Shown: positions 24,491 through 33,078 of the stretch, piece after piece
Layout of the letters: each line of letters begins with the position of its first letter
How positions within the stretch are numbered: position 1 is the first letter of the stretch
Source of the DNA: Candidatus Fibrimonadaceae bacterium
GTDB lineage: Bacteria; Fibrobacterota; Fibrobacteria; Fibrobacterales; Fibrobacteraceae
Direction: 5' to 3'
Assembly: GCA_031281345.1 (NCBI GenBank)
Contig: JAITFN010000027.1
Coordinates: 1 to 57,855, forward strand
DNA length: 57,855 bases
Position numbers and translations under genes: made by a program
The notes under the pieces: generated by a model
The model's database searches: none
Seen by the model: the letters and a program-made list of their open reading frames with translations, nothing else
Told to the model about the DNA's origin: nothing

Positions 24491-25482
24491 TTATAAGCTC
24501 TCTTCGTCAATACGTGACGTACAGAACATAAAATACTGCCATACATCTTACCAAACATAATAGAAAAATTGAATATTGATATCATAATTCTATCACGAAT
24601 AAGAATTTTTTTACGATACTTGCTTTTTATAAATTCTCGACAATAGTTTTTGTAAAAAAAATCCATATCGTTTTTTGTTAAATTTTTATAATTATATTTT
24701 ATATAAGGTATAACACCCATATTCACCACATAATTCAACCAAATATCTTTGACCAAATAATACTGCCCCGCTTTTTGTAAATATTTTTCCACCCATAAAT
24801 AACATTTAATATAAGGGTCTTCTGAATATGATTTATAATTGCATTTTCTTTGGCTTGTAATACCATACGATATGCAGTCATAATTATAGATTATACTATC
24901 AATTTTTTGCAATTTTTCTGCTCTAATTTTTGAAAATATTTGAACATTGCATGTCAAATCTTCTGCTGCATTTGCTTCTACTAATAAATAATTTTCAAAT
25001 AAAGATTTTCTATATAATTTTCCCCACATACAACTAGGCCCAGACAAATAGTAAAGAATTGGCGAAACATTATTAGATATTTCAGGATAGATATATGTTT
25101 CGTTGTATTGTTCATATATACGGCAAAAACCGCCTAAAACCAAATCTGAATCCGTTTCTTGCTGTTTTTTATATAATAATTCCAAGGCACCTGATTCAAT
25201 CCAATCATCGCTATCTATGTGTATAACAAACTCCGCAGTTGCCACAGCCAAACCAGATTTACGCGCTTTTGCCAAACCTTCATTTTGTTCTTTATGCATA
25301 ACTTTAAAACGATTGTCTTTACTCGCATATTCATCGCATATAGCAGGGCAATTATCAGGTGAACCATCATCTACAAGAATACACTCAAAATCTGTGAATG
25401 TTTGTGCAAGAATGCTGTCAAGGCAACGAGACAAATATTTTTCAACCTTATATATAGGAACAATAATTGAAATTACTGGCAT
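24487..25482 (-). CDS. GT2 glycosyltransferase (paralogue A)
   Basis: A 331-residue GT-A fold enzyme. VISIIVPIYKVEKYLSRCL, ECILVDDGSPDNC and the DXD-type HIDSDDWIE define family 2. About the first 120 residues are nearly the same as in the gene at 26726-27733, while the C-terminal halves diverge, indicating duplication and change of acceptor specificity. It overlaps the neighbouring polymerase gene by ten bases. Sugar specificity cannot be read from sequence. Confidence 0.92.
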   Translation of the reverse strand: MPVISIIVPIYKVEKYLSRCLDSILAQTFTDFECILVDDGSPDNCPAICDEYASKDNRFKVMHKEQNEGLAKARKSGLAVATAEFVIHIDSDDWIESGALELLYKKQQETDSDLVLGGFCRIYEQYNETYIYPEISNNVSPILYYLSGPSCMWGKLYRKSLFENYLLVEANAAEDLTCNVQIFSKIRAEKLQKIDSIIYNYDCISYGITSQRKCNYKSYSEDPYIKCYLWVEKYLQKAGQYYLVKDIWLNYVVNMGVIPYIKYNYKNLTKNDMDFFYKNYCREFIKSKYRKKILIRDRIMISIFNFSIMFGKMYGSILCSVRHVLTKRAYK

Positions 25483-26729
25483 TGTATCTCCTCCAAACGA
25501 TATGCTATTAAAAGAAGCATCAATTGAAAATACAAGTCACCGCCAATACTCGCCGTTGCAAGAGCAATATATGCCACTGTAGAACCCATTACATAACGTT
25601 TAGATTTGCCTAAACCTAATTTGAACAATGAACGAAGCATATATATATAAGAAACAACTCCAATAATTCCTTGTTTAGCCAATAATTTTAACCAAATACT
25701 TTCTAAACCAAACACATTTGCATTCTCAGCCCGAAAATATCCCTCTGCTTTTTCCCCATATCCAATCCAAGGGTTAGATTTTAATATGTCAATAACAGCC
25801 GAAAGTTGCATAACTCTCATTGCAAAAGAAGAACCTTTTATGGTTTCTGAATTTTCTGCATCAGCAATGGATTTTATAGTGTCTATGGATTGAGCAATAA
25901 AACCATAAAACAATATTACAAAAAATGGCAAAAATAAAAATAGTCGCAATATAGTTTTTAAATCTAACATAAATAATAGTGAAATTGCAAAATATAGCAT
26001 AGCACCACGACTATTTGCAAATAATAAAAGAAAAAACAACCCACTTAAAAAAGAAATCCTAAACAATTTTGGCGTATTCCATATTTTTTTATATTGCACA
26101 TTTAAATAAAAGAAAAAAGCAAATGCAATCGCCGCATAACCACCGCAGTCCAAAGGATTATCGAAAATAGATACAATGCGTCTTCTACCCACATCTTCAC
26201 TACCCAGTACCATCCACGCTCCTTCTTGTTTAGAAGAAAGCAATGATAATTTATATTCCATAAATGGATTGGCAAAATCATTAAAATTCTCAAGAAAGCC
26301 ATATATTATTGCAACGCTAAAAACAATCATAAAACCTTTTATAATAAATTGAATATCTTTCAAAGTTTTTAGCTCCCTCCAAAGCAAATATACAAAAATA
26401 AATGGCACAATGGAAACATAGGTTGTTCTTATGGCGGGAAAAAGAGTTGCAAGAGGAGACATCAAAGAAGAAATGGAAATAGAAAATATAAAAACTAAAA
26501 AAGCGTTCTTCAATGGAAACCGCCTTTGGGTTGAACCAATGAATACAAGCATAATTATACAACTATCCATAAAAAATTGCAATAGAATAAGTATATCCCC
26601 AGACATATTAAAGAATGGAATGCCAGGGCTTAAAACTAGTCTCATCACCGCGTACAGCAAAATAGCTTTATGATAACTGCCAAAAGCATATAAGAGTATA
26701 GGGCAATATATCAACGGAAATATATTCAT
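25473..26729 (-). CDS. O-antigen polymerase/ligase-like membrane protein (Wzy)
   Basis: A 418-residue integral membrane protein with about ten to twelve helices and one large periplasmic loop around residues 295-340 containing SSFAMRVMQLSAVIDILKS and NPWIGYGEKAEGYF. A helix-loop with NSRGAMLYF matches the pattern of the O-antigen ligase/Wzy family. With the flippase it suggests a Wzx/Wzy-type assembly pathway. It overlaps both neighbours by a few bases and lies between two paralogous GT2 genes. Confidence 0.8.
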   Translation of the reverse strand: MNIFPLIYCPILLYAFGSYHKAILLYAVMRLVLSPGIPFFNMSGDILILLQFFMDSCIIMLVFIGSTQRRFPLKNAFLVFIFSISISSLMSPLATLFPAIRTTYVSIVPFIFVYLLWRELKTLKDIQFIIKGFMIVFSVAIIYGFLENFNDFANPFMEYKLSLLSSKQEGAWMVLGSEDVGRRRIVSIFDNPLDCGGYAAIAFAFFFYLNVQYKKIWNTPKLFRISFLSGLFFLLLFANSRGAMLYFAISLLFMLDLKTILRLFLFLPFFVILFYGFIAQSIDTIKSIADAENSETIKGSSFAMRVMQLSAVIDILKSNPWIGYGEKAEGYFRAENANVFGLESIWLKLLAKQGIIGVVSYIYMLRSLFKLGLGKSKRYVMGSTVAYIALATASIGGDLYFQLMLLLIAYRLEEIQCQ

Positions 26730-27733
26730 CTATTTTTATTCCTTAATAATCTTTTTACGCAGTACAGAAAATCTAAAATTTTGATATATGCCTTTCCAAG
26801 TGGCATTGAAAAATAAAATATAGGAACTATAATACGATCACGAATAGGTATATTTTTCAAGCATTTATTATTAAGGAGCTTTTTATGATATTCTTTGTAA
26901 AAAAGAGCAGTTTCATTTTTTTTTATATTTCTGCAACAAAATCTCATATATTGTATAATTGCTTCATATACAAGATACAAGCAGGCAATTTTTACCAACT
27001 CGTTTTGCTCTGGAGCATCAAAATATTGCTTTACCCACAAACGAGATTTAATATTGGGGTCTTCTAAATATGAATCATAATTTTTCATACTTTTTATTGT
27101 GTTGTTTATCACGCCATCTGTTCTTCTGTCGTAAACATAGACTATTTCATCTATTTTTTGCAATTTTCCGGGTTGAACAATTGAGAATACCTGAGCGTTA
27201 ACTATGAGGTCTTCTCCAACGTGCGTGTCTGGAATTACATAATTTTGAAATAGCGATTTTTTAAATAATTTTGCAACTGGCCCTTTGAAACCATAGAGTA
27301 AAAAATAAACTATTGGAAGCATATCAGTGGGTATTTCTGGATTTATGTACGTATCGGTTTTCCATAAAAATATATTTTTTATGCTCCCTAACACTATATC
27401 TGCATTAGTCTCTTGTTGTTTTTTATGCAATAACTCCAAAGCTCTTGGCTCAATCCAGTCGTCACTATCAACAAAACAAATAAATTCGCCTTTGGCTTTT
27501 TTTAATCCCGTATCCCGTGCCACCGCCACTCCTTTATTATCTCTATGTATAACCACAATTCTATTGTCTCTGCTAACATATTCATCGCATATAGCTGGGC
27601 AGTTATCGGGAGAATCATCATCTACAAGAATGCACTCAAAATCAACAAAAGTCTGCGCAAGAATGCTGTCTAGGCAACGTGGCAAATATTTTTCAACTTT
27701 ATACACCGGAACGATAATTGAAACTATGGGCAT
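26726..27733 (-). CDS. GT2 glycosyltransferase (paralogue B)
   Basis: A 335-residue family 2 enzyme with VSIIVPVYKVEKYLPRCL, ECILVDDDSPDNC and FVDSDDWIE. Its N-terminal catalytic half closely matches the gene at 24487-25482. The C-terminal part ends in a hydrophobic and basic segment, suggesting membrane association. It overlaps the Wzy-like gene by four bases and the upstream GT4 gene by ten. Confidence 0.92.
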   Translation of the reverse strand: MPIVSIIVPVYKVEKYLPRCLDSILAQTFVDFECILVDDDSPDNCPAICDEYVSRDNRIVVIHRDNKGVAVARDTGLKKAKGEFICFVDSDDWIEPRALELLHKKQQETNADIVLGSIKNIFLWKTDTYINPEIPTDMLPIVYFLLYGFKGPVAKLFKKSLFQNYVIPDTHVGEDLIVNAQVFSIVQPGKLQKIDEIVYVYDRRTDGVINNTIKSMKNYDSYLEDPNIKSRLWVKQYFDAPEQNELVKIACLYLVYEAIIQYMRFCCRNIKKNETALFYKEYHKKLLNNKCLKNIPIRDRIIVPIFYFSMPLGKAYIKILDFLYCVKRLLRNKNR

Positions 27734-28782
27734 AAATACAATTCCGTATGTTTTTTTGCCATAACTGAGCTATCATAGAGTTTGGCATATTCTAAAGATT
27801 TTTTACCCATTTCTTCCCTCAATGTGCTATCATCAACAAGTTTTATTATCGCTTCACATAATTTTTCTGCATTACCACTTTCAACCAATATGCCATTGTC
27901 TTTAACTATATCTTTAACACCTCCAACATCTGTAGATATAATAGGAAGCCTAGCCGCCATAGCTTCTAGCACACTAAGTGGCAGACCTTCCCATAACGAA
28001 GACAACACGAAAATATCCGATGATTTCAATAAATAAGGAATATCGTCACGCTGTCCTAGAAATTCTACTTTTTTAGATATGCCTAAATTGTTCGCATATT
28101 CAATAAGTTCATTTTTCATAGGGCCATCGCCTACAATTTTGAGTTGTACATTTTCTTTTACCACTTTGGAAAAAACTTCTAACAATAGTTTATGATTTTT
28201 TTGCGGATATAATCTAGCTACTATTATAAGAGTTATTATATTATCACATTTCGCAGGTACAATTTCCTTGAATTTAGATAAATTTACAGGATTATATATA
28301 ACCGGTATGCTATATTTAATGTTATAAAATTCTCTTATCATTTGGGCTATAGTTTCCGAAATTCCTATTGGTTTAACTTTTTTCCTGTAAAAAAATTTAT
28401 ATATTTTTTTCCCTTCTTTTTTGGGTATATTATGTACTGTGTGAAAACACTTGCATTTATTTAAATATATGTATGGTAAAAAATAAATAATAATACCCAA
28501 ATGCGTATGTGTTATATCTGGTTTTATTCTTGATAATTCCAGGTAGCATTTAAACAAAAATTCTAAACTAAATTTCCTTTTGCTGTTTGAATATATTATT
28601 TTGATATTATTTTCTTTTAAAACTCGTTCTATTTCTGTTCCATTATCGCCATATTTAGTTATTACATAAATATCAAATAATTCTTTATCCAAATTTAAAA
28701 TCAATTCTTTAAGCATAAATTCTGCGCCTCCGTAAACAAAGCGCGATATGCCAAAAACTATTTTTTTTCTTTTCTTTTCCAT
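27724..28782 (-). CDS. GT4 glycosyltransferase (1)
   Basis: A 352-residue GT-B fold enzyme. The N-terminal domain has RFVYGGAEFMLKELIL and the C-terminal domain IVARLYPQKNHKLLLEVF, VGDGPMKNEL, VLSSLWEGLPLSVLEAMA and ISTDVGGVKDIV, including the E-x7-E nucleotide-sugar motif. It is part of the overlapping minus-strand glycan operon. Confidence 0.93.
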   Translation of the reverse strand: MEKKRKKIVFGISRFVYGGAEFMLKELILNLDKELFDIYVITKYGDNGTEIERVLKENNIKIIYSNSKRKFSLEFLFKCYLELSRIKPDITHTHLGIIIYFLPYIYLNKCKCFHTVHNIPKKEGKKIYKFFYRKKVKPIGISETIAQMIREFYNIKYSIPVIYNPVNLSKFKEIVPAKCDNIITLIIVARLYPQKNHKLLLEVFSKVVKENVQLKIVGDGPMKNELIEYANNLGISKKVEFLGQRDDIPYLLKSSDIFVLSSLWEGLPLSVLEAMAARLPIISTDVGGVKDIVKDNGILVESGNAEKLCEAIIKLVDDSTLREEMGKKSLEYAKLYDSSVMAKKHTELYLCP

Positions 28783-28803
28783 AATTTTACCCCAATGTAT
28801 TTT

Positions 28804-29610
28804 CTATCTCCACAAAAACAAATAAATTTTTATTATCATTTTTTTTATTATACCTATATATCTATATTTTAAAGGTACAGAAATATATTTACAGGCATTA
28901 TCATTCCAAATATCAGAACCCATATTTTTAACAGGAGCTATAACTTTATTAAGTGCTCTAACTGTTATATAACGAGCAAAATAATTCCATTCATCGCTTG
29001 TTATAAATACTGGGTAATTGATATTCAAAAATGCACGTGCCGCGGCATTGTCTATATAGTAACCTTGTGCGCCACCAAAATTCATCACTGTTTTTACTAT
29101 CGCAAGGTCTTTATCTATTCTAATTTGAATGGGTCTTAGAAAGCGAGTTAGAAAATTTTTTACTTTTACTAAAGTTCCATAATGTGTTAATATTGTATCG
29201 TCTAATTTGATAACAAGATTTTTTTTCACAGAATTATATTCCAAGCAAGTTATAACTTTTTCTATAATTGATGAAAAATCTTCCGTTACAAAAACATCAT
29301 CTTCTAATACAATAGCACTATCAATATTTTCATCTACAATTTTTTGGGAAATTTTTCTATGAGCAAGCGTACAACCAATTTCTCCTATACTTAACTCTAC
29401 ACCTGCGCTCCCTGTTCTATTGCGGTACCATTTATAATAGTTGTAGCTTTTTTCTTTATCAAATACTTTTTGTACTTCTTCCTCACTTAAAAGTCTCCCA
29501 TTTACACCCTCCACAAATTCAAAAGGAATATTCAAACTCTCCAAACGTTCTTTTATCTGCCTCTGCTTTTGAGTTGCTTGTGGCAATGTTATTACAAATA
29601 TGGGTACCAT
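28804..29610 (-). CDS. GT25 glycosyltransferase (LPS type)
   Basis: A 268-residue enzyme of glycosyltransferase family 25: PIFVITLPQATQKQRQIKERL, FEFVEGVNGRLL, SIGEIGCTLAHRKI and the acidic motif IVLEDDVFV. The family includes LOS/LPS beta-galactosyltransferases, which suggests that the product is an LPS or lipooligosaccharide. It lies 21 bp from the downstream GT4 gene and 5 bp from the upstream one. Confidence 0.92.
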   Translation of the reverse strand: MVPIFVITLPQATQKQRQIKERLESLNIPFEFVEGVNGRLLSEEEVQKVFDKEKSYNYYKWYRNRTGSAGVELSIGEIGCTLAHRKISQKIVDENIDSAIVLEDDVFVTEDFSSIIEKVITCLEYNSVKKNLVIKLDDTILTHYGTLVKVKNFLTRFLRPIQIRIDKDLAIVKTVMNFGGAQGYYIDNAAARAFLNINYPVFITSDEWNYFARYITVRALNKVIAPVKNMGSDIWNDNACKYISVPLKYRYIGIIKKMIIKIYLFLWR

Positions 29611-29615
29611 GTTAC

Positions 29616-30863
29616 CTATAATATATTAAATATTTTCATCAGTTTTTCATAATGAGACTCTGCCCCATAAACATCTTTGACTTCCTGCCAAGCCGTCTCT
29701 CCCATTTGTACAGCTTCATTTGCTTTCTCAAACAAATAATCCACCTTCTTTGCCAAATCATATTCATTGCGATGCTCAAACAACAATCCCGTTTCCCCAT
29801 CTTTAACCGCATATTTTAAGGAACCTATCTTCGTTGCTATCACGCATTTTTTTAGAGCATAGCTTTCCAATAACGTATTGGGCAAATTTTCGTACCACTC
29901 GCTGGGAATTATTGTAAAAAGGCATTTTGCGAGTATTTTTTGCATTTGGATAAATTTCATTTCGCCTAAAAATACAATATTGTGCTTTTTATTCTTTAAC
30001 ATATTTCTTAATTCCATTTCATAATTTCTCTCTGACGAAAAACCAATTATTCTTAACGGTTTTTTATTCAACACAAATGCTTTAAGCAGCGTTTCCATTC
30101 CTTTATCTCTATCCAAGCGCCCAATATAAAGAGCATAAGGTTCATAAGAAATGTTTAAATTTTTTTCTATTAAATTTTGATTAAAAAATGTGGGCAATAA
30201 AAAGCATTTTTCTTTTCTGTAACCAGCTTCTATATATTTTTGCATAGCGAACTGATTTGTGAAACAAAATGCGTTTATCTTTTCGCGAATTCCACAAAAC
30301 TTCTGAAACCACACAGATAGCATTTTAACAAACGACATTAAAAAAGAGCCATAACATTTATACATAACAGAGTTCCACAATGTGCCTTTCACGCATTTTT
30401 CGCAAATCATATTCTTTTTTGAATTGTATAAAAATCTGTTTGGGCAAATTTGATTGTAATCAGAAATTCTTTGTACAAAAGGAATTTTATATTTATTTGC
30501 AACATCAACAATACTGCAACTTATTTTGTTCTGAAATTGCAAACAATAAATTATATCTGGTTTTTCTGCTTTTATAAGTTTAGCTAATTTCCTTTTCGCT
30601 TCAAAAGAATAAATCATTCTGCCTAGAATTTTCAGGAAATTTTTTGGCTCAGAACATTTGTAATCACAAAAATAAACTTCATCTCCTTTTCCTATTGGAC
30701 TCATGAAGTATTTTTCATACTCGCTTTTATGGTTCAAATTATGTTTAACAGAAAACGGAATAACCGTATGACCTTTGCTTTGCAAAAGTTCTATTGCGTT
30801 AAACATATAGCGTTCTGGCCCGCCACTTATAAAATAGCGATAGTTGATTACGATAATTTTCAT
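29616..30863 (-). CDS. GT4 glycosyltransferase (2)
   Basis: A 415-residue GT-B enzyme: INYRYFISGGPERYMFNAIE at the N-terminus, LYIGRLDRDKGMETLLKAF, and TIIPSEWYENLPNTLLESYA with the Glu pair. A Cys-rich insert (ICEKCVKGTL, near residue 155) is seen in a subgroup of GT4 proteins. The ribosome binding site is GGAGGGG. It is part of the polysaccharide operon. Confidence 0.92.
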   Translation of the reverse strand: MKIIVINYRYFISGGPERYMFNAIELLQSKGHTVIPFSVKHNLNHKSEYEKYFMSPIGKGDEVYFCDYKCSEPKNFLKILGRMIYSFEAKRKLAKLIKAEKPDIIYCLQFQNKISCSIVDVANKYKIPFVQRISDYNQICPNRFLYNSKKNMICEKCVKGTLWNSVMYKCYGSFLMSFVKMLSVWFQKFCGIREKINAFCFTNQFAMQKYIEAGYRKEKCFLLPTFFNQNLIEKNLNISYEPYALYIGRLDRDKGMETLLKAFVLNKKPLRIIGFSSERNYEMELRNMLKNKKHNIVFLGEMKFIQMQKILAKCLFTIIPSEWYENLPNTLLESYALKKCVIATKIGSLKYAVKDGETGLLFEHRNEYDLAKKVDYLFEKANEAVQMGETAWQEVKDVYGAESHYEKLMKIFNIL

Positions 30864-30910
30864 AATCTATTTCCCCTCCATTTTTATTTTTTTATCGCAT
30901 TAGTGTAATT

Positions 30911-31912
30911 TCAATTTCTCATAAACAAACTCTTTGCCTTGTTCCGTGCCACCCACGGAATAACTTTCCAAATATGTTTTTTCATAACGGGAGCAACAGT
31001 TCCCACCATCCAGCAATTTTTTGGACAATTCAGAGCACACTTGCGAACTTCGCAAGCCTCTTTTGAATTCCAAATATCTTCAAAACTCTTTGCGTTTCTA
31101 ATATTTCCCATAGATTTTTTCCAATACTTTTCTTCCAAAGCATTGCAGGGATAAATTTCACCATAAGGGTCAATAAAAAAATTCGCAGTGCCTGCCTCGC
31201 AGGGCAACAATCGCTTATTTCCTTTTATGTAATTGATTAAACCATAGTTGAAATATGCTCTGAACCACGATTTTGGTTTTTTCTCTTTCAGCAAACGATT
31301 TATCAATTTTCCTATATTTTTGCAGAGTTCTTCTTTATTTGAAATTTGGTTATCAAACTTGTGAAAATAATAGCCATTGTGAAAAGCCGCCGTTGCAAAT
31401 TCAAAATCCATTGTTTTGCCAAATTCGTAAAGCGGAATTAAATCATTTGAATTGTGGTTGCTAAGGGTTTGCCCAAAACCAATATCCTTAATTCCCATTT
31501 CGTGCAAAAGTTTAAGCGTTTTAATTCCCTTTTCGTAACCGTCTTCCCTGCCGCGCAAAAAATTATTCGTCTGTTCCATTCCCTCAATGCTAACGCGAAT
31601 ACCAATACTAGGAAAACGCTCCGCCATTTTAATAGTTTTCTCAGTCCAATAACCACTTGTGCTAATCACAATACGAGGAGCTTTTGTATAAAGAACCTCC
31701 ACTATTTCTTCCAAATCGTCTCGCAAAAATGGCTCTCCACCTGTTACATTAGCAAATTTAAGTTTTGGCAAAATTTCCAATTCCTTTGCCTTAATCTCCT
31801 TTTCTGGCTCTGTAGGATTTTCCCAAATTCCGCACATCTTGCATTTCATTTGGCAACGGTAGGTGGTAATCACAGAAACATCAGTGGGCAAGGCGGCATT
31901 AGAGTGCATCAT
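30911..31912 (-). CDS. Radical SAM/SPASM-type protein
   Basis: A 333-residue radical SAM enzyme. Cys20, Cys24 and Cys27 (CQMKCKMCGIW) bind the SAM cluster, and VTGGEPFLRDDLEEIV is the GGEP motif. The C-terminal third has further cysteines (LPCEAG, IYPCNALE, CALNCPKNCWM) as in SPASM proteins, which bind auxiliary clusters. Similar genes lie in surface-glycan clusters, but the substrate here is unknown. Two adjacent ATGs (31912 and 31909) fit the GGGAGG ribosome binding site; the second has better spacing. The start overlaps the end of the upstream GT4 gene. Confidence 0.88.
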   Translation of the reverse strand: MMHSNAALPTDVSVITTYRCQMKCKMCGIWENPTEPEKEIKAKELEILPKLKFANVTGGEPFLRDDLEEIVEVLYTKAPRIVISTSGYWTEKTIKMAERFPSIGIRVSIEGMEQTNNFLRGREDGYEKGIKTLKLLHEMGIKDIGFGQTLSNHNSNDLIPLYEFGKTMDFEFATAAFHNGYYFHKFDNQISNKEELCKNIGKLINRLLKEKKPKSWFRAYFNYGLINYIKGNKRLLPCEAGTANFFIDPYGEIYPCNALEEKYWKKSMGNIRNAKSFEDIWNSKEACEVRKCALNCPKNCWMVGTVAPVMKKHIWKVIPWVARNKAKSLFMRN

Positions 31913-32942
31913 AAACCTCCCTTGTTTTTTGCGAAATTTTATCCCAATTATATTTCTCTTTTAATATATCATCATAATTCGGAGTACTGTAAGTCCCGGA
32001 ATCCTGTAAATTGCTGTTCAGGCAATCAGCAAGCCGCTTAACATTTCTGCAAGGAAAATAACATTCCTCCGGCAATCCAACTTCCTTGTGTACAGGAATA
32101 TCGCTTGCCAAAATACGGCAACCATAGCTCATCGCTTCTAACAGCGTAAAAGGCAAGCCTTCGTGATGGCTGGGTATAACGAACAAACTGCATTCCAAAA
32201 ATAGTTTCTCCTTTGCCTCGCCCTGAACAAAACCAGGCAGTTCAACTCCCAATTCATTTGCTTTTTTAGCCAAATTCTCAGAATACTTTGAATTGTGATC
32301 GGCTCTACCCGCAATTATGCACCTAGTTGTTTTTGGCAATGCGTTTAGCAAATCGTTAAATCCTTTTTCTTTTACAAACCTGCCTAAGGCAAGAATGAAT
32401 TTACCCTGCCCTTTGTTTTTTCTTTGCGGTAATTCAACGCCATTGGGGATTACAGTGATTTTTTCAGCATAAATATTGCAAAGACTATTCTTGTTGCATT
32501 CATTCAATACTATAATTCTGTTCGCATATTTAATGCCTATTTTCTCCCCTATTTTCAACACTTTTTTCGCAAAAAATCCCCATTTGCCTCTTTTGTAATC
32601 TGCCCCATGATGCGTTAAAATAACCTTGCAACCGATTAGCTTGAACAAAGGCGCAAAAAGCGCAGGGCCAATGCCGTGAATGTGGACTATATTTGGCTTA
32701 TTGAATAATATATGGAAAAATGCAAAAACCATATAGGAAATGGTTTCTAAATACTGGTTGTGAAGACAAGGCAACCAAACTGTTTTTACATCGCTTGAAT
32801 CACGTACCCTGTATTTTTCGCGCCCATAAACGGTGATGTTTAAATCTGTTTTCGCAAGCCTTGCATATAAATTTTCGCAATGCGTTTCAATGCCACCTTG
32901 AACGCCGGAAAAACCACGCAAGCCTACAACGGAAATTTTCAT
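31899..32942 (-). CDS. GT4 glycosyltransferase (3), first gene of the cluster
   Basis: A 347-residue GT-B enzyme: VVGLRGFSGVQGGIETHCENL, HIHGIGPALFAPLF, LALGRFVKEKGFNDLL, and VIPSHHEGLPFTLLEAMSYG. The N-terminus resembles rhamnosyl/galactosyl transferases that initiate or extend O-chains, but the acceptor is not readable. It has a GGGAGGGG ribosome binding site and is the promoter-proximal gene of the operon running to 23741. The 136-bp gap upstream contains a promoter box and AT-rich sequence. Confidence 0.92.
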   Translation of the reverse strand: MKISVVGLRGFSGVQGGIETHCENLYARLAKTDLNITVYGREKYRVRDSSDVKTVWLPCLHNQYLETISYMVFAFFHILFNKPNIVHIHGIGPALFAPLFKLIGCKVILTHHGADYKRGKWGFFAKKVLKIGEKIGIKYANRIIVLNECNKNSLCNIYAEKITVIPNGVELPQRKNKGQGKFILALGRFVKEKGFNDLLNALPKTTRCIIAGRADHNSKYSENLAKKANELGVELPGFVQGEAKEKLFLECSLFVIPSHHEGLPFTLLEAMSYGCRILASDIPVHKEVGLPEECYFPCRNVKRLADCLNSNLQDSGTYSTPNYDDILKEKYNWDKISQKTREVYDAL

Positions 32943-33000
32943 TTCCCCTCCCTAATAAAATTTTTCAGCATATACACAAGTATACTAAACATCTGGTCTA

Positions 33001-33010
33001 AATATAGAAA
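33001..33010 (-). promoter_or_regulatory. Candidate -10 box of the polysaccharide operon
   Basis: Minus-strand TTTCTATATT, 58 bases before the ATG at 32942, whose ribosome binding site is strong. It would drive ten closely packed or overlapping genes. Confidence 0.5.
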
Positions 33011-33078
33011 ATAATATAAATTATTTTTAAGGAAAAAGGGAAATTTTTGTGAAAAATGTAAAAAACGGTGATTTTTGA

